In this document: positions 44,700 to 56,162 of the stretch, piece by piece
How positions within the stretch are numbered: the stretch's first letter is position 1
Layout: the number at the start of each line of letters is the position of its first letter
DNA from: Haemaphysalis longicornis
Taxonomy: Eukaryota; Arthropoda; Arachnida; Ixodida; Ixodidae
Assembly (NCBI GenBank): GCA_013339765.2
Contig: JABSTR010000976.1
Location: 611,001 to 675,000 of the forward strand
DNA: 64,000 nt
Direction: 5' to 3'
The notes under the pieces: generated by a model
Databases searched by the model: none
The model's input: the letters and a program-made list of their open reading frames with translations, nothing else
Told to the model about the DNA's origin: nothing
Made by a program: the position numbers and the translations under genes

Positions 44700-45698
44700 A
44701 CAAACCCAGCATTTTGGGTCCAATGCAGCCACATCAAAGTGAGCTCGCGCACAACCACCAGCCGTCAAGCTTTCAGCGCAGCCTTGCTTAATTACCAGCC
44801 TCAGTTGACAGCAAAATTAATTTATTAAATAGTGCTCAGAAATTTCGTTCCTTTAATTGCTGTGCCTCTGTTACTGCCGAACACAGAAAATATTCAGTTC
44901 TTTGTAGAGCTTGAATAGATGTATTCTCCAGGTCCTGACATCCTCTGTGGGGTGGGCTTAACCTGTATAAAAACGGGGAAAGGGAGGGGGGGGGGGGGGA
45001 GGCGGCGGAGGGCGCATACTCTAGTGGGTTGAATTTCAGACAGATAAATTGCGGCCGCTTTTAGCCAATTTCTTTTAGGGCAATATTCCGGAACACTTTC
45101 ATGCTATGACTACATAAACTGTTTTTATAACAGTTGCTTGACCAATTTTGATGTATATAAAACCGGCGTGAATGCCTTTACGAAGCGTTTTGGTTCTCAA
45201 CAAAACATTCAGGAGCATTTAATATAACTCCTTCACAAAAAAGTATGTCCAGTTTTTGCCCATTTTTCTCGCAAAGACATTTTCTACTCGATCAACTTTT
45301 CTGATGATCTTGCGCAGGGCTGATCCTAAGAAGGAGCGAACAGGTACTTTCATTTTCAATCTATTTTAATGTTGTTTTCATGAGTATACGTCCACACCAC
45401 TTAATAGTTCAAAAGAACTTAATTTTCTGCTAATGTCATACTACGTTCAAAAAATTGTAGACGCGTTGCGAATGACGCCCTGCTTCAGGTGGCTGCAGTT
45501 GTATCCCTCTGTGTTTCACGCAAGGAAAGGCGTAAAATTAGAGTTACATAATTTGTTTCAAACCAATAACATAGCAATGGTAGCATACATACAGGAAACC
45601 TTGCATACTGCAACGAATAGGGCAATAGATATTTTATTTGTCAAGGTTGAATGCGTAGGGTTCTCAACCCGTCGGAGGCAAACTTGCGCCTCTGGAAG
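44700..45698. other. Unassigned stretch
   Basis: It includes a G-rich run at 44986-45005. The frame 45433-45744 ends in the TTTA array and has no domain. Confidence 0.45.
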
Positions 45699-45789
45699 TT
45701 TATTTATTTATTTATTATTTATTTATTTTTATTCATTTATTTAATCATTGTTTTATTTATTTATTTCTTTCTTTCTTTATTTATTTGTT
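45699..45789 (+). repeat. (TTTA)n microsatellite
   Basis: Imperfect TTTA, TTCA and TTTC units. On the minus strand it is an (AAAT)n tail following the sequence at 45790-45990. Confidence 0.85.
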
Positions 45790-45990
45790 GCTTGCTTGCC
45801 TTTGCGTGCATTACAGAAGGGAGATACATAACACTAAGCATTAAATATGAGACAAAATAACAAAATAATTCTACAAAGCGCGCTGAAAATCGTCAATATA
45901 AACAGTTAATTCAATCATACGTGGAAGATAATTACACTGCAGTATTGATGTAAAATAAAATGAATCGCGCAAGGCGTCACCTTTAAAGGA
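45790..45990 (-). mobile_element. Possible LINE 3' end with AAAT tail
   Basis: The minus strand reads FKGDALRDSFYFTSILQCN and then YLPRMIELTVYIDDFQRAL before a stop, followed by a short UTR and the AAAT array. A coherent frame leading to a simple-sequence tail suggests the end of a LINE ORF2, perhaps CR1-like, but no diagnostic motif is covered. Confidence 0.35.
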
Positions 45991-46119
45991 AAGTTAATAA
46001 TTTGCTTTAAGCTAACCGCACCAGTTTCGCGCGCTCGTTCGGGCTGCGCCCGGTCGATTGTGTTGTTTCGAGAATGAGTGCAAGCTAGTTATTGTAACAG
46101 AAACAGCTTTGCTTGGTGA

Positions 46120-46492
46120 TTCGCCACCACATGAATGGTTCAGCCTTTTTGATCCTTCCATTGTATCGACGCGGTTAGTACTTATTTATAGACGTATCTT
46201 GAGGAAAAAGGAAAAGAAGGAGAAACGGGAAAAGAATTAATAAATAAAGAAAACAAGAAAAAGAAAAAAAACGCGTTGTGTCGTTTCCAACGCTGCTAAC
46301 CCAAGGATATTTTTTATTGGTAGTACGCCGCCACAGGAATGGTATCGACGCGCAAGTGCTTATTTAGAGTATATTAAGAAAAAAAGAAAAGAAAGAGAAA
46401 TTAGGAAAAAAGGAAGAAAAAAAGAAAATGAGAAAAAAGAGAAAATGAAAACGCGGTGTGTCGTTTTAAAAGCTGCTAACTGAGGGATATTT
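46120..46492 (+). repeat. Two diverged tandem units of about 185 bp
   Basis: Each unit has CGCCACCACATGAATGG or GCCGCCACAGGAATGG, GTATCGACGCG, CTTATTTA.AG, an A/G-rich middle, and AACGCG.TGTGTCGTTT...GCTGCTAAC...GGATATTT. Confidence 0.7.
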
Positions 46493-47524
46493 AAGCCCCT
46501 GCAGCGCCTTTCCAATCTCTGCTTGTTTCATACTGCATATAGCGATGCGTCGAAACATAAAACGAGACGTCGTAAAAAGCACGAATTCGTGTTTGACCTT
46601 TAAACACGTTTCCCGGTTTAAGTTCGGAGCGCTCCGAGACGTCTTTCCATAAATTTAATTTGAACTCAACTTTCTGTTCGGTTACGCATGGGTGCGGGAG
46701 CCACTTCCTGTTTACTCTAATGTTAGGCTTGACAGCCATATTTAGCGTTTCCGCTTACTTCGTCGATTACAATTTTGGAGGGCGAGGAATGAGATCCTTG
46801 CTTGTCTCGTACTTTTTTATTTCAGTGAGGTTAAAATAAGGCAGAAGATTGGATGTCTTCTAATTTCTTCTTATTTCCTCTTTGAGTGCATGGGCGCGCA
46901 AATTTGTCTGTTTTTAAAGCATTTTTCTTTGCTTGTACTGTTTATACGATGCAGTGCCCGTTATAACAATTTAAACTGTGTAAATTAAAGTATTGTTACA
47001 GTTTTTGCCAACTTTCACGGAGAAGTGACGGCGAGCGCTGTCAAACTGTCGCCAAAGCACTCGCGTAGCAGGCGGCAATTCTACGCCCACCCACGCCAGT
47101 GAATCCGATACGCGCACAAGAAGAACAAAAACGTAGTTTTTGTACGGACAAATTGTAGAGATATTTAGTGACATGTGTTTCGAAACGTAGGTGTAGGTTT
47201 CTTCCATTTTCCGCTACGAGCACTGCCCAACTTTTCTCAAGTCATCTCCGTAGTTCTGCTTTCACCGCAGTACGACCACGTTTGTTGTGGAGCACCCTAT
47301 AAAGGCAATCTGAGTATACCGCAGAATTTTGCGTGGTAGCTCTGGTATTTCTGTCAAAAGCGTTAGCTGGGATTTATTGTGTTGTGGCGGGTTTCCATAG
47401 CCCTTTAATTGTATAGTGTGCGTTGTTTTTATTCTTGCAATGCACGACTTGTTCCAGTGAAACATAACCAAAGAAAACTCTGTTTACGGAAATAATATCC
47501 TACGTCGGGGTAAAATATATCATG
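46493..47524. other. Unassigned stretch
   Basis: The minus frame 47262-47471 has a balanced composition (LTLLTEIPELPRKILRY) but no domain or supporting context. Confidence 0.4.
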
Positions 47525-47556
47525 TATATATAGAGTATATGATAGATATAATATAT

Positions 47557-47614
<58 letters not shown>
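47525..47614. repeat. (TA)n microsatellite
   Basis: Nearly continuous TA from about 47540 to 47614 after an interrupted start. Confidence 0.95.
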
Positions 47615-47617
<3 letters not shown>

Positions 47618-50600
47618 ATCGTTATGAATAGATTGTACGGCACACTAAAGACCGTATATAGCTGTGTTGTCAAGTGCTGTGCATACGCGCTTCGTCGCAG
47701 GACCAATCCGCGTGCCACCTTGACGAAGGAAACGCTAAGCTAAAAAGCTGGCTTTACAGGTTATGCGCGTGTGTGGTAGTGCGCTAGGTCTGCGTGAGAC
47801 ATTAACAAACCACGCCGCTGGTTGAGGCTTACACCCAATCGGTTTGATTAAACACGACCCCCCCCCCCACCGCTATGTATGCGGAAGCAGGCCCGACGCC
47901 GTAGCATGTTGACGCTGCACACCACAGGGTTGGCAAGGTCGTTTCAGGCCTATGTGGCCCGTGTCGCGCCACTTGGCGTGCCAGGCCTCGACCGCGCAGC
48001 CGTTTACGTCAGAGGGGTGCATTTAATTAACCCAATCGGCGAAATGACGTCTACATCGAGCGAGACGGGTGTTTTTCCGCTAAGCTCCCGTCCATTTTTT
48101 TCCTCTTCCTATGAGCACTGGGATGAAAAGAAAGAGCGTCGCATTTGCTCGCTCTACCTAAGCTCCCCTTGTTGAGAGGTGTGGGAAGCAGTTCTGGTGG
48201 TTTGGGGAAGAGGAGAACTCCCATCGAGTGGCCGTCCCGGAAAGCGGGCGATCAACAAGACGCAATGAGGGCCAAAGGTTGCCTCCTCTCCCTCTTAACT
48301 AGCGCGGTCTGGTCCCCAGCCTTCAACACGCCCGCCAGAAGGATTAAGCAAGAGTGTGCGGGGAGGGTAGATGGCAGAGGGAAGGGAGGCTGCAGACGTC
48401 ATCTAACGATTCGTTCCCTCCTCCCTCGCCACGTCCTTCACACTCTCTTCCCGAAATTGGCTGTGTAGTACAGGGGAGCTGGAAAAGGGAGACGGAGGCC
48501 GTGTAGAGAGCATTGCCATAACCTTTGCGAAAAGCCCCTATCATCGTGTCGATAACGAGTGGCCTGTTCTGTGTAAGGTAAAAGAAAAAAAAACATAGCG
48601 TAAATTTCGGTGTGCACAGTCTTTATTGGTTCGCATTGAAATAGTACATTGCTGAACAATCACGCTACTTTTATCGGGTTTTATGTCGCATGCCTTCATT
48701 TATGTATTTCTAAAATTAAACAATTACTGTTCGTATTTTCCTTTTAGCGGGACGTCTTAGCTGCACTGTTTTTGCGACCCGCTTTTCCAGATACTTGGCG
48801 TTTCTTCTCGCAGCGTGAGGATTTTAGTGTGCACCACCACCTCTTTTTGTGATGCAGTGTTTGCACCTGCTTGCTGCTAGCTGACGGGGGCCGGAGCAAG
48901 GTCGAGCTGCATTAATAAAGCTTTTTTTCCAACACCATCTTTTTTACATCGTGTACTGTTTTTAGGTAAAGAATAAACAAATTGAACTTTAACTTGATGT
49001 TGTTTTGTCGCCCATCGGGACTCCACAAACCGCTAGATTGGAATTTCGGCTCACTGCGCTGAAGTTACACCGAGGAGAGGGGTTGCCATTCTACGAGATC
49101 TAATTAATTTAGAGCCCCTCCGGGTATTTAAAGGAACCATGAAAACAAAGACAAGTCTGTTTGATTAATAAGAGTGCTTTGTCTCGATTACAATGAGACC
49201 CATCTTAACGCAGAAATCGAACAATAATTGAGGCGGTTAATGAAAATAGATGAAGTAGTGGCCGCTCGCCATCCACTTTCTCTTCGGACCCATATGTCGT
49301 CACAAGGACTTGTTTGTGTAATTGGCGACCGGCGACCAAACGCACCTCTAAAAAACATGACTGTGCCACTGTAGTGGAGTCTGTAGTTTCCGTTCGGTTG
49401 TACCACTTGATTTATAACGTGCATTTACCACACTGGTAACTCTGTTTTTGGTATTTCCCCCATTACATCACTGATGAAGTTGTGGAACGCGAAATTTCGA
49501 AGTTTTCGCATTTTTGCTAATCTTTATAAGAGAAAACACGTACTCTGGGTCTGGAACAGAGTTGATTAAATACCCAAAGGCGAATTCTTTCAACTTAAAC
49601 CTGCTTGCATATTGCCTTCGTGGCTCCTTTAAACGCGCAAGAAACACCGTACCCAAAGATGTCCACATGCACGCCCACTTGTATTTTTCCCTGATACTAT
49701 ATAAAATTTCTTTCACAGAAATTCGAGCCTATGACCTCGCATGCTGCGGTTCAACAGCAACGTGTGCACAATGTGCACTACGGTGACCTGTGTCAATGCT
49801 TCATGGTTAATAGCCTGATGGCCGCACTGAAAGCACACTGGCATGCGTTCTAGTCTCTCTTAATAGCGTTGATACATTGATACGTTGTGAGCTGTCGTAG
49901 GTGGATTGCACCCTTTGTTACACCTTGACCTGCCTTGTTTTGAAGCTATCAAAAGTTCTTGTTTTCGAAGCACGCTTTCTCTAGCTGCTGCTGCTGTTTG
50001 GTAATTTAAATCTTTTGCGCATCAGCGACAATTGCGGTAAACAGCGCATACGTTCACATGACCGGCGGGCTATATTTCCTTTCTGCTCCCAGTTCCCCGG
50101 CGTCCCTTTTGGTCGCACCCTCTCCACCGCCTTGTTCTTTTTTCCCCCAGCGGGGTCGTCTGAGCGAGCCCTCCCGTCGCTTCTTCGCGGCCCTTTTAAC
50201 GACGTCACTGATGGGCCCGACGGTTTCGATTTTTTGCGTCTTGGGGCTCCCGCCACGAGCGTCATCGCTGACGTCAAGGCCGGCGGTGTCGGGTCGGGGA
50301 CACGAATTCGGCCCGGGCGCGTTCGCCGAAAAATGAGGACGCGGCGGGAAAGGGTGATGTGTCCCGTTATTACCCCTACACCGAGCACGGCACGCCGCGC
50401 TCAGGGTCGACGCTGTGTGTGTGCGCGTCCCGTACATCGATGCGACACCACAGGCGTCTTTCTTGCCCGTTTTGGGGGCTCCTGTCGAGATAAGAAAGCA
50501 ATATTTTGCTCTTATTCGCGGAAAGCAGGTTGTTTGTCACCTTCGCGTCGCTGTGTTCAAGTGTGCATGTCCGCATCCTGATGTTGAACTCCGAAAGCAT

Positions 50601-51515
50601 CGGTGACACATTTAAAGTAGTGCGATAAACGCGTTATCCCGTGAGAAGCACTGCGTATACGCTCCCTGGTTTATTCAAAGCAACCTTTGCACATTGTCTA
50701 TACTGTTCTTTTAATAACCAGCTATTCCTAGCCTCCACTAAGCGTACGTTCGATTACACTAACCGTACCTTTCTTGTCGATGCATTGTAGATCGAATATG
50801 AAGTGCGTAAGGCACCTTCACAGCTGTATTTTTTAATGTAAAGTATGTCTTTTGCTAACGCGGGTTTTTTTTTTTTTTTCATCCAAGCATCCAGAAAGAG
50901 CTGTGACGAACGCATTAGAACGAAAATAATCTAATGGAAATTCGTGTTTTTACATTGCACAGCAACTACGGTTTCAGTATTAACGCATTTTTACATGTCC
51001 CTGAATTTAGCACTACTGACCGAGAAACTCACGTACCCCGAGCTACGTTTTGTTTTTAATCATGTTCCCGGTAGAATCCACGTATCGCCGTCAATTATAG
51101 CGATTATTCTTCGCAACTCTCGCTTTCTACTTGACCTACTTTCATATTGGCAACTTACCGTAGGCGCAATACTCCCGCGACTTTCCGAACTCACAGTTCG
51201 CTGGAGACCAGCAAAAATTGCGCCAAGTTTGCACACCAGATAAACATCACTTTAGCTGTGCGACTGCGTGTTTCTTGACGGTTTAAGGCAAAATCCTTAG
51301 CTGCCCCATCAAACGCGAAAAGCGACCGTCGTTGCCCTCGTCGTCGGCAGCGGCGACTACACGAATAGTACCAAAATGGCCGCCGCTGTAAAGAGAAATA
51401 AATTAATAGAAACGCCTTACGGTTCGAGTGAGATTTCGACCCTGCTCGCCCGTGAAGTAGCGATATCCGCTAACCACTCCCATAAAGCGGCAGCGTGCAC
51501 GTATGGAGCAATGGG
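47615..51515. other. Long stretch with no recognisable gene
   Basis: It includes an AATAAAG at about 48914-48920 followed by T runs, compatible with the end of a transcript; a CG-rich patch at about 50050-50450 holding TGACGTCA (about 50269) and overlapping frames on both strands; and a tRNA-like but unconvincing segment at about 51410-51480. The longest frame (50015-50581, 188 codons) lies in the CG-rich patch and shows no domain. Confidence 0.4.
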
Positions 51516-51662
51516 CCTCCTCGATTATCAGTCCCGGACCGTCCGCGGACTGCACGAGACGCGATCCGGCGCTCAATTTTCCCGTGTATTTCTATGGGGC
51601 TTCCGGTCCGAACGCAGTCCTCAGACTGCCCGCGGATCGTCCAGGACTAAATCGAGAATGCC
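51516..51662. repeat. Imperfect inverted repeat
   Basis: Left arm 51516-51552 and right arm 51622-51662 pair over CTCGATT, AGTCC.GGAC and TCCGCGG, with small mismatches and a bulge. The loop is about 70 bases. Possibly a small foldback or MITE-like element. Confidence 0.5.
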
Positions 51663-51689
51663 CAGTAATTAGCGTGATGCGTGTCCCGT

Positions 51690-52283
51690 GACAGGGAAAT
51701 GTGGCGGCACGTGCGTAGAATGGGTGCACGGGGAGGAGGGCTCTCTCTGCGGGGAAGCTTCCCCTGTCAAGTCTGGCCAGTCTGCACGTCGGAGGAATTC
51801 GCGTAAAAAGACGAAGAAGGCGAAGCGAAAAAAGAGACGCAAAAACGATGCAGCAGTGGAGGAGCACAGTCCAACGCCGACTGAGACCTTCCAGGAAATA
51901 ACACAATATTATACACTAGGTAGGAGGACCTTTCCCCCCGCTCAATCCAGTTTGTCTGAAGCGCGGGAAAACATATTACGACGAATTCAAACAAGCACGT
52001 TGCCAAACGCAGTACGACTAAGTCATCTATTCCCCACACAGTACTCCCCAAAGTGTGCGTTTTGCGGCAATTCAGGCACACACTATCAGATCGTCTGGGA
52101 GTGCGACTGAAACCCCGACCTTCCCCCATCCCCAACCCTTCCCGTGAGCAGTGGGAGAGCATGTTATCCAGCTCGAGCCTCGACGACCAGATTATCTTGG
52201 TTGACCGAGCGGCGAGCGCCAGGATTGCCCATGGACTTCTGGATTAGGAAGCCACCCCACAATTTATTTTTGCTCATTAAAGT
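51690..52283 (+). mobile_element. I-like LINE, C-terminal fragment
   Basis: The frame 51688-52110 reads TETFQEITQYYTLGRRTFPP, LRRIQTSTLPNAVRLSHLFP, then CAFCGNSGTHYQIVWEC (C-x2-C, H, C). After a frameshift, REQWESMLSSSSLDDQIILVDRA to a stop near 52245 is the usual C-terminal end of the family. ATTAAAG and a TTC array close it. A lysine- and arginine-rich leader at 51770-51840 (KKTKKAKRKKRRK) precedes the recognisable part and may belong to another sequence. Confidence 0.8.
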
Positions 52284-52304
52284 TTCTTCTTCTTCTTCTT
52301 CTTC
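52284..52304 (+). repeat. (TTC)n microsatellite, LINE 3' tail
   Basis: Seven TTC units right after ATTAAAG. Confidence 0.85.
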
Positions 52305-53063
52305 GCCTTCAAGTCGCGTCAGCAAACTTAGGATCCGCAATAATTTTTCTCTCCATCAGTTGCACATGTACTCAAGTTGACGACCTACTTGCGATTATTC
52401 CCTCTGTGGTAATATACTTGATGAAGCTGTTCAGGGCTAGTGGCGAAAGATGTATATCGCGTCATTTAGGAGTAACGTGCGAATTTTCTTCTTTTTACTT
52501 GCAGCAATCAGGCCACGAAGAAATACCAAAGTGTGCGATGGAGGAACAGCATTGTTAGTAGTTAGCGCCTTATTTTTGTTGTTGTCAATGTTTGTCCGCC
52601 TCTTTCTGAGTCTGGAGCGCTCGCCGCGAAAGGGAGACAGCAGCGCCCGCGGCGGGTATACGCCTCCGCACATGCGCAGTACAAGGCGCCTGGAGAGGTG
52701 ATCATACCGATGGCCGTGGTCGAACAGGAGGTTCCCGGCGATCGCGAAAGAGTGTACCGAGCTTCGGAGAGTGATGTCCTGCGGGCTGGTCAAGTTGGCA
52801 CGGGCACGGCCGTCAAGTTCAACTGAAATTTCAGTACCAGATCAACAGAAGTCCGAACTAGGCTTTCGCCTTCACATTGTTTGGAAGTTCTAAGCAACTC
52901 CCATAATATTGTTACGTGCGTAAACCGTGATAGAGCGCAGACGGTGCCGACGCAACGTTCTCTGTTGACCTGGCCAATCGTCTGGAGCGGGTGTGCGCCA
53001 TTCTTGCGGGCCCTCCATCATCCTCATAATCGTCATAGTTATGACAAACATAATCATCACTGG
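52305..53063. other. Unassigned stretch
   Basis: The minus frame 52437-52793 is open but unrecognised. Confidence 0.4.
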
Positions 53064-53427
53064 AAAAAAGATTTAGCGCAAGGAAAAACACGGATGGTGA
53101 ACGGACAGGACGAGCGCTATCATGTCCCGTCCGTTCACCATCCTCGATTGATTGATTGTATACGGTTTAACGCGCCAACGCAACGGAGGCGATGAGGCGC
53201 GCCGTAGTGGAGGGCTCCGAATTAATTTTGACCACCTGGGGATCTTTATCGTGCGCCGAAATCTGGAACACACAGGCGTTTTTGCTTTTCGCCTCCATCA
53301 GAAAAGCGGCCGCCGCGGCAGGGAATCGAACCCGCGACCTCGTGCTCAGCAGCGCAACGCCTTAGCCACTGAGCCACCGCGGCGGGTCCGTTCACCATCC
53401 GTGTCTTTCCTTGCGCTAAATCTTTTT
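53064..53427. repeat. Foldback repeat split by a SINE
   Basis: Left arm 53064-53107 (A6, GATTTAGCGCAAGG, ACACGGATGGTGAACGG) is repeated as its reverse complement in the right arm, which is interrupted: part lies at 53129-53143 and the rest at 53401-53427. Without the SINE the arms would pair over about 42 bases with one mismatch, around a loop of roughly 20 bases containing GACGAGCGC. Confidence 0.8.
53145..53386 (-). mobile_element. Ruka-like SINE, full length, with TSD
   Basis: Complete copy on the minus strand: CCCGCCGCGGTGGC head (53386), B box GGTTCGATTCC, body, GTTAAACC and a short CAATC tail (53145-53156). GTCCGTTCACCATCC is found on both sides (53129-53143 and 53386-53400), a 14-15-bp target-site duplication. 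It is the copy closest to 2949-3192 in sequence. Confidence 0.92.
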
Positions 53428-53909
53428 TTTTTTTTTTGCAATATGAACAAACTCGCCCAGTAACCCGTCATAATCATCACTGCCTAAGCCTAGAAGAAGA
53501 CGAGGAAGTGCCCTTTCGTGAGCGCGTATTCTTAGTGCGGCGGCTTCCAGGGATTAGGCAAGAGGCTCATCCAAATACATCCTCTTTTCCGTTGTTCCAC
53601 TGGCTCTGATCAGTTGTTGCTGCGTGACAATATTTCGTTACTATTCTTCCCCGGCAAAGATTCTTCCTCACACAAGGATACTTTTCCACTCGATCATGCT
53701 GGCCGATTTTCACCGGGAGCGAAATGCAGAAAAACGGGGAGCATTACGGGCGTGCTTACAGTCATAATCGATATGCGCATGTAAGAGATAGCTGCAAGCA
53801 GGGTTTTGCCAAAAGTTATAACAACACGATTTGTAATCTTTGATGGTGTGAAATAGATGTCATTTAGTAAGCGGTATATCACTGAGCGGTATAGCGCGGT
53901 AGTAAGCGG
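53428..53909. other. Unassigned spacer
   Basis: No gene is visible. Confidence 0.4.
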
Positions 53910-54425
53910 GGACTAATTGCAAAGCATGCTTACCACACTGGATGGCAGCCTACCATCGTCCCTGAAGAAAAAAAGTGTATGACAGCTGCATCTTACCGGA
54001 ACTCACCTATGGGGCAAAAACTTGGAGGCTCACTAAAAGGGTTGAACTTAAATTGAGGACGACTCAGCGAGCAATGGAACGGAAGATGGTAGATGTAACA
54101 TTAAGGGACAAGAAAAGAGCGGAGTGCATCGGGTAACAAACGCGTGTTAGGGGCATATTGGTAGAAATTCAGAAGAATAAATGGGCATGTAATGCGAAGG
54201 CACGATAACCGTTGGTCATTAATGGTAACACAGTGGATCCCTAGAGAAGGCAAGCGTGGCAAGGGGCGGCAGAAAGTTAGATGGGCAGATGAGATCAAGA
54301 AGTTTGCGGGGATAAGTTGGTCGCAGCTAGCGAAGGACCGGGGTGATTGGAGATCTATGCGAGAGGCCTTTGCCCCTGCACTGGGCGTAGATATGCTGAT
54401 GATGGTGATGATGATGATGATGATA
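53910..54425 (+). mobile_element. RTE-like LINE with internal deletion
   Basis: Very similar to 4530-5300: ATTGCAAAGCATGCTTACC.CACTG is joined directly to GATGGCAGCCTACCAT, skipping about 225 bases of the longer copy. Later the WTWAG coding is also lost around 54180. The frame 54192-54614 covers the end (RHDNRWSLMVTQWIPREG, KVRWADEIKKFAG). A short GAT tail lies at 54396-54425. Confidence 0.88.
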
Positions 54426-55065
54426 ACACTTTTATCACTGTTAACAATACCAACCATCATTGCGCTGGGGCAGGCTGGCAACTACGTAACGTCATTGGCG
54501 GCGGTGGGATGGCGACAGAAGTTGGAGGGGAGTGGCACCACCCTGCAGTCTTTCTCAAATTTTATTGCCGAAATAGAACTCCTGTTCAGACCCCTGTTCA
54601 TGAGTATGGTGTAGCTGGCAGAATGCTCAAGAGTTGCATCACGTATCTGCGGCAAATAACGGCGGCCCTTGTTTGCGCGGAAGCATATTGAGCGTTAGTT
54701 TTATTTTTATCGAGGTGGGAAAACCTATATCTACAGTGCACCGACCTCCTGAAGTAAAAATAACATTCGTCAAAGTGAGATCTCAATCTGCAATTTTCGA
54801 GTCACACGTGCCGTGGAGGCACTTTTAAGTTTTTCCCGCCCGGGACCCTATCCTGGTCGATACCTCGCCGCATTAAAGGTAGCCAGCTTGAAAGTTACGA
54901 GTGCGTGCGTTCGCAACGCATGATCGATGCCGTAAGGCCACTATTGTTTAACCAAATAGGTTTCATGATTATATCTGAGAAAATGGCCGTGGTCGATATA
55001 AAAAGCAAACATATTTACACAATGTACAGGGAACCGTCTTTCACGCAGTCATCTCGTCGCCTCGC
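54426..55065. other. Unassigned spacer, partly possible 3' UTR
   Basis: Next to 55066 the minus strand carries TGTAAATATG, as expected for a 3' UTR of the exon there. The rest is unassigned. Confidence 0.35.
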
Positions 55066-55188
55066 TTAGTCGTCGTCATCTTCTTCGTCTATGCGTCTGC
55101 TGAGCTTGGTGCGAGCTTCATCTTCGTCTTCATCGCAAGTTTCAACAAATGGTATGCAGCAAATAATGGGCAATACGGTACTAGTATT
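55066..55188 (-). CDS. Hypothetical C-terminal exon, acidic end
   Basis: The minus strand reads LPIICCIPFVETCDEDEDEA, then RTKLSRRIDEEDDDD and a stop at 55066. The frame continues upstream only into the RTE-like tail (55190 on), so the coding part is about 40 codons. A CTAG just upstream (about 55181) could be an acceptor, but the pyrimidine tract is weak. The acidic end recalls that at 7768-8016, and both have TGTAAATA downstream, but the sequences do not align well. I cannot name it. Confidence 0.25.
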   Translation of the reverse strand, partial: NTSTVLPIICCIPFVETCDEDEDEARTKLSRRIDEEDDDD

Positions 55189-55189
55189 T

Positions 55190-55535
55190 GTTATCATCAT
55201 CATCAACAGCCTATTCAGATTAACTGCAGGGCGAAGGCCTCTCCCATTGACTTCCAACCACTCCTGTCCTGCGCCGCTCTATTCCACTGTTGGCCCCCGA
55301 ATTTCCCCATTCATCCCTCCATCGTGTTATTGGCCTTCCATTCCTTCTAGACCCATCCCTTGGTATATCCACTTACCCTATCTGTCCACCGGTTGTTGGT
55401 TCGTCTCACTATATGGCCAGCCCAATTCTATTTCTTCTTCTTCACTTGTACTATGGTATCATCTACTCAAGTTTGTTTCCAGATCTTGGAAGCTCGCTTC
55501 CTTTCCCGAAGTGTTACTCAAGGGTAGGCTGTGCT
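55190..55535 (-). mobile_element. RTE-like LINE, 3' fragment
   Basis: It starts with ATCATCATCATC (complement of the GAT tail) and GGGCGAAGGCCTCTCCCAT, the same order as at 19822-19880. The minus strand, with stops and shifts, reads ELGWPYSETNQQPVDR (decayed AGH..RR.DNRW) and NGRGLRPAVN at the 3' side. Confidence 0.75.
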
Positions 55536-55639
55536 GTGGAGCAGTGCGGGTGCTCGAGTGGGTGAATGCATCGACGGACGCAAGGTGATTATCAAGTGGT
55601 TCACCGCCCACGCGGGGAACGAGGTATCGGAACTCGCCA

Positions 55640-56162
55640 GCAACCACGAGACGGCGAACGCAGTGAGTGAGTGAGTGAAGACTTCATTAAAATCGCCTGC
55701 AGGCCTGCAGGCACTTCAGTAACGGAGGCCGCCTGCGGCCTCCGTTACTGAAGTGCCGAGACGCGGCCCAACGTCTTTCCGGCTGGGCTCTTTACTAGGC
55801 AGCTCCCTCGCTGCTAGTGTCGAGGTCCTCCGGCCTGCCCACGCTGGGCGGCCGGGCCCTCAGCTTTCGCTCGGGCGATGCTGTTCAAGTGCCGCCAGGA
55901 TCTGCTGGACGGCCTGTAGTTGTACGTCCTTGTCACTGCTCCGCGCCGCGGTCAGGTACCACGGCGGGATCTTGGTCTCCATTGACGCTTCTGTAAGTCT
56001 TGCCGAGCAGTCCCACAGGATGTGAGCTATCGTAGCCCGCGCACTGCGGCACACTTTGCACGTATCGTCCTCGTATTGCTCGGGGCACACATGCTTCATG
56101 ATGACCGGGGTCAGTCGTGCGAGGATTAGCTGGCCGCACGGCAGCAGCGGACCCGTCTGCAG
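55640..56162 (-). mobile_element. I-like LINE 3' end nested in another copy
   Basis: On the minus strand: LQTGPLLPCGQLILARLTP, the zinc motif DDTCKVCRSARATIAHILWDC, VQLQAVQQILAALEQHRPSE, a stop, then a 3' UTR containing the 46-base palindrome. The end is TTAATGAAGTCTTCACTCAC with a short CACT tail (55660-55678). Confidence 0.8.
55711..55756. repeat. 46-base palindrome
   Basis: Perfect 22-base arms (55711-55732 and 55735-55756) with only CT at the centre. It lies in the 3' UTR of the nested I-like LINE. Confidence 0.95.

Noticed and set aside
50015..50581. 188-codon ORF in a CG-rich patch
   Set aside because: Overlapping long frames on both strands with no domain; expected from stop-poor GC-rich DNA.
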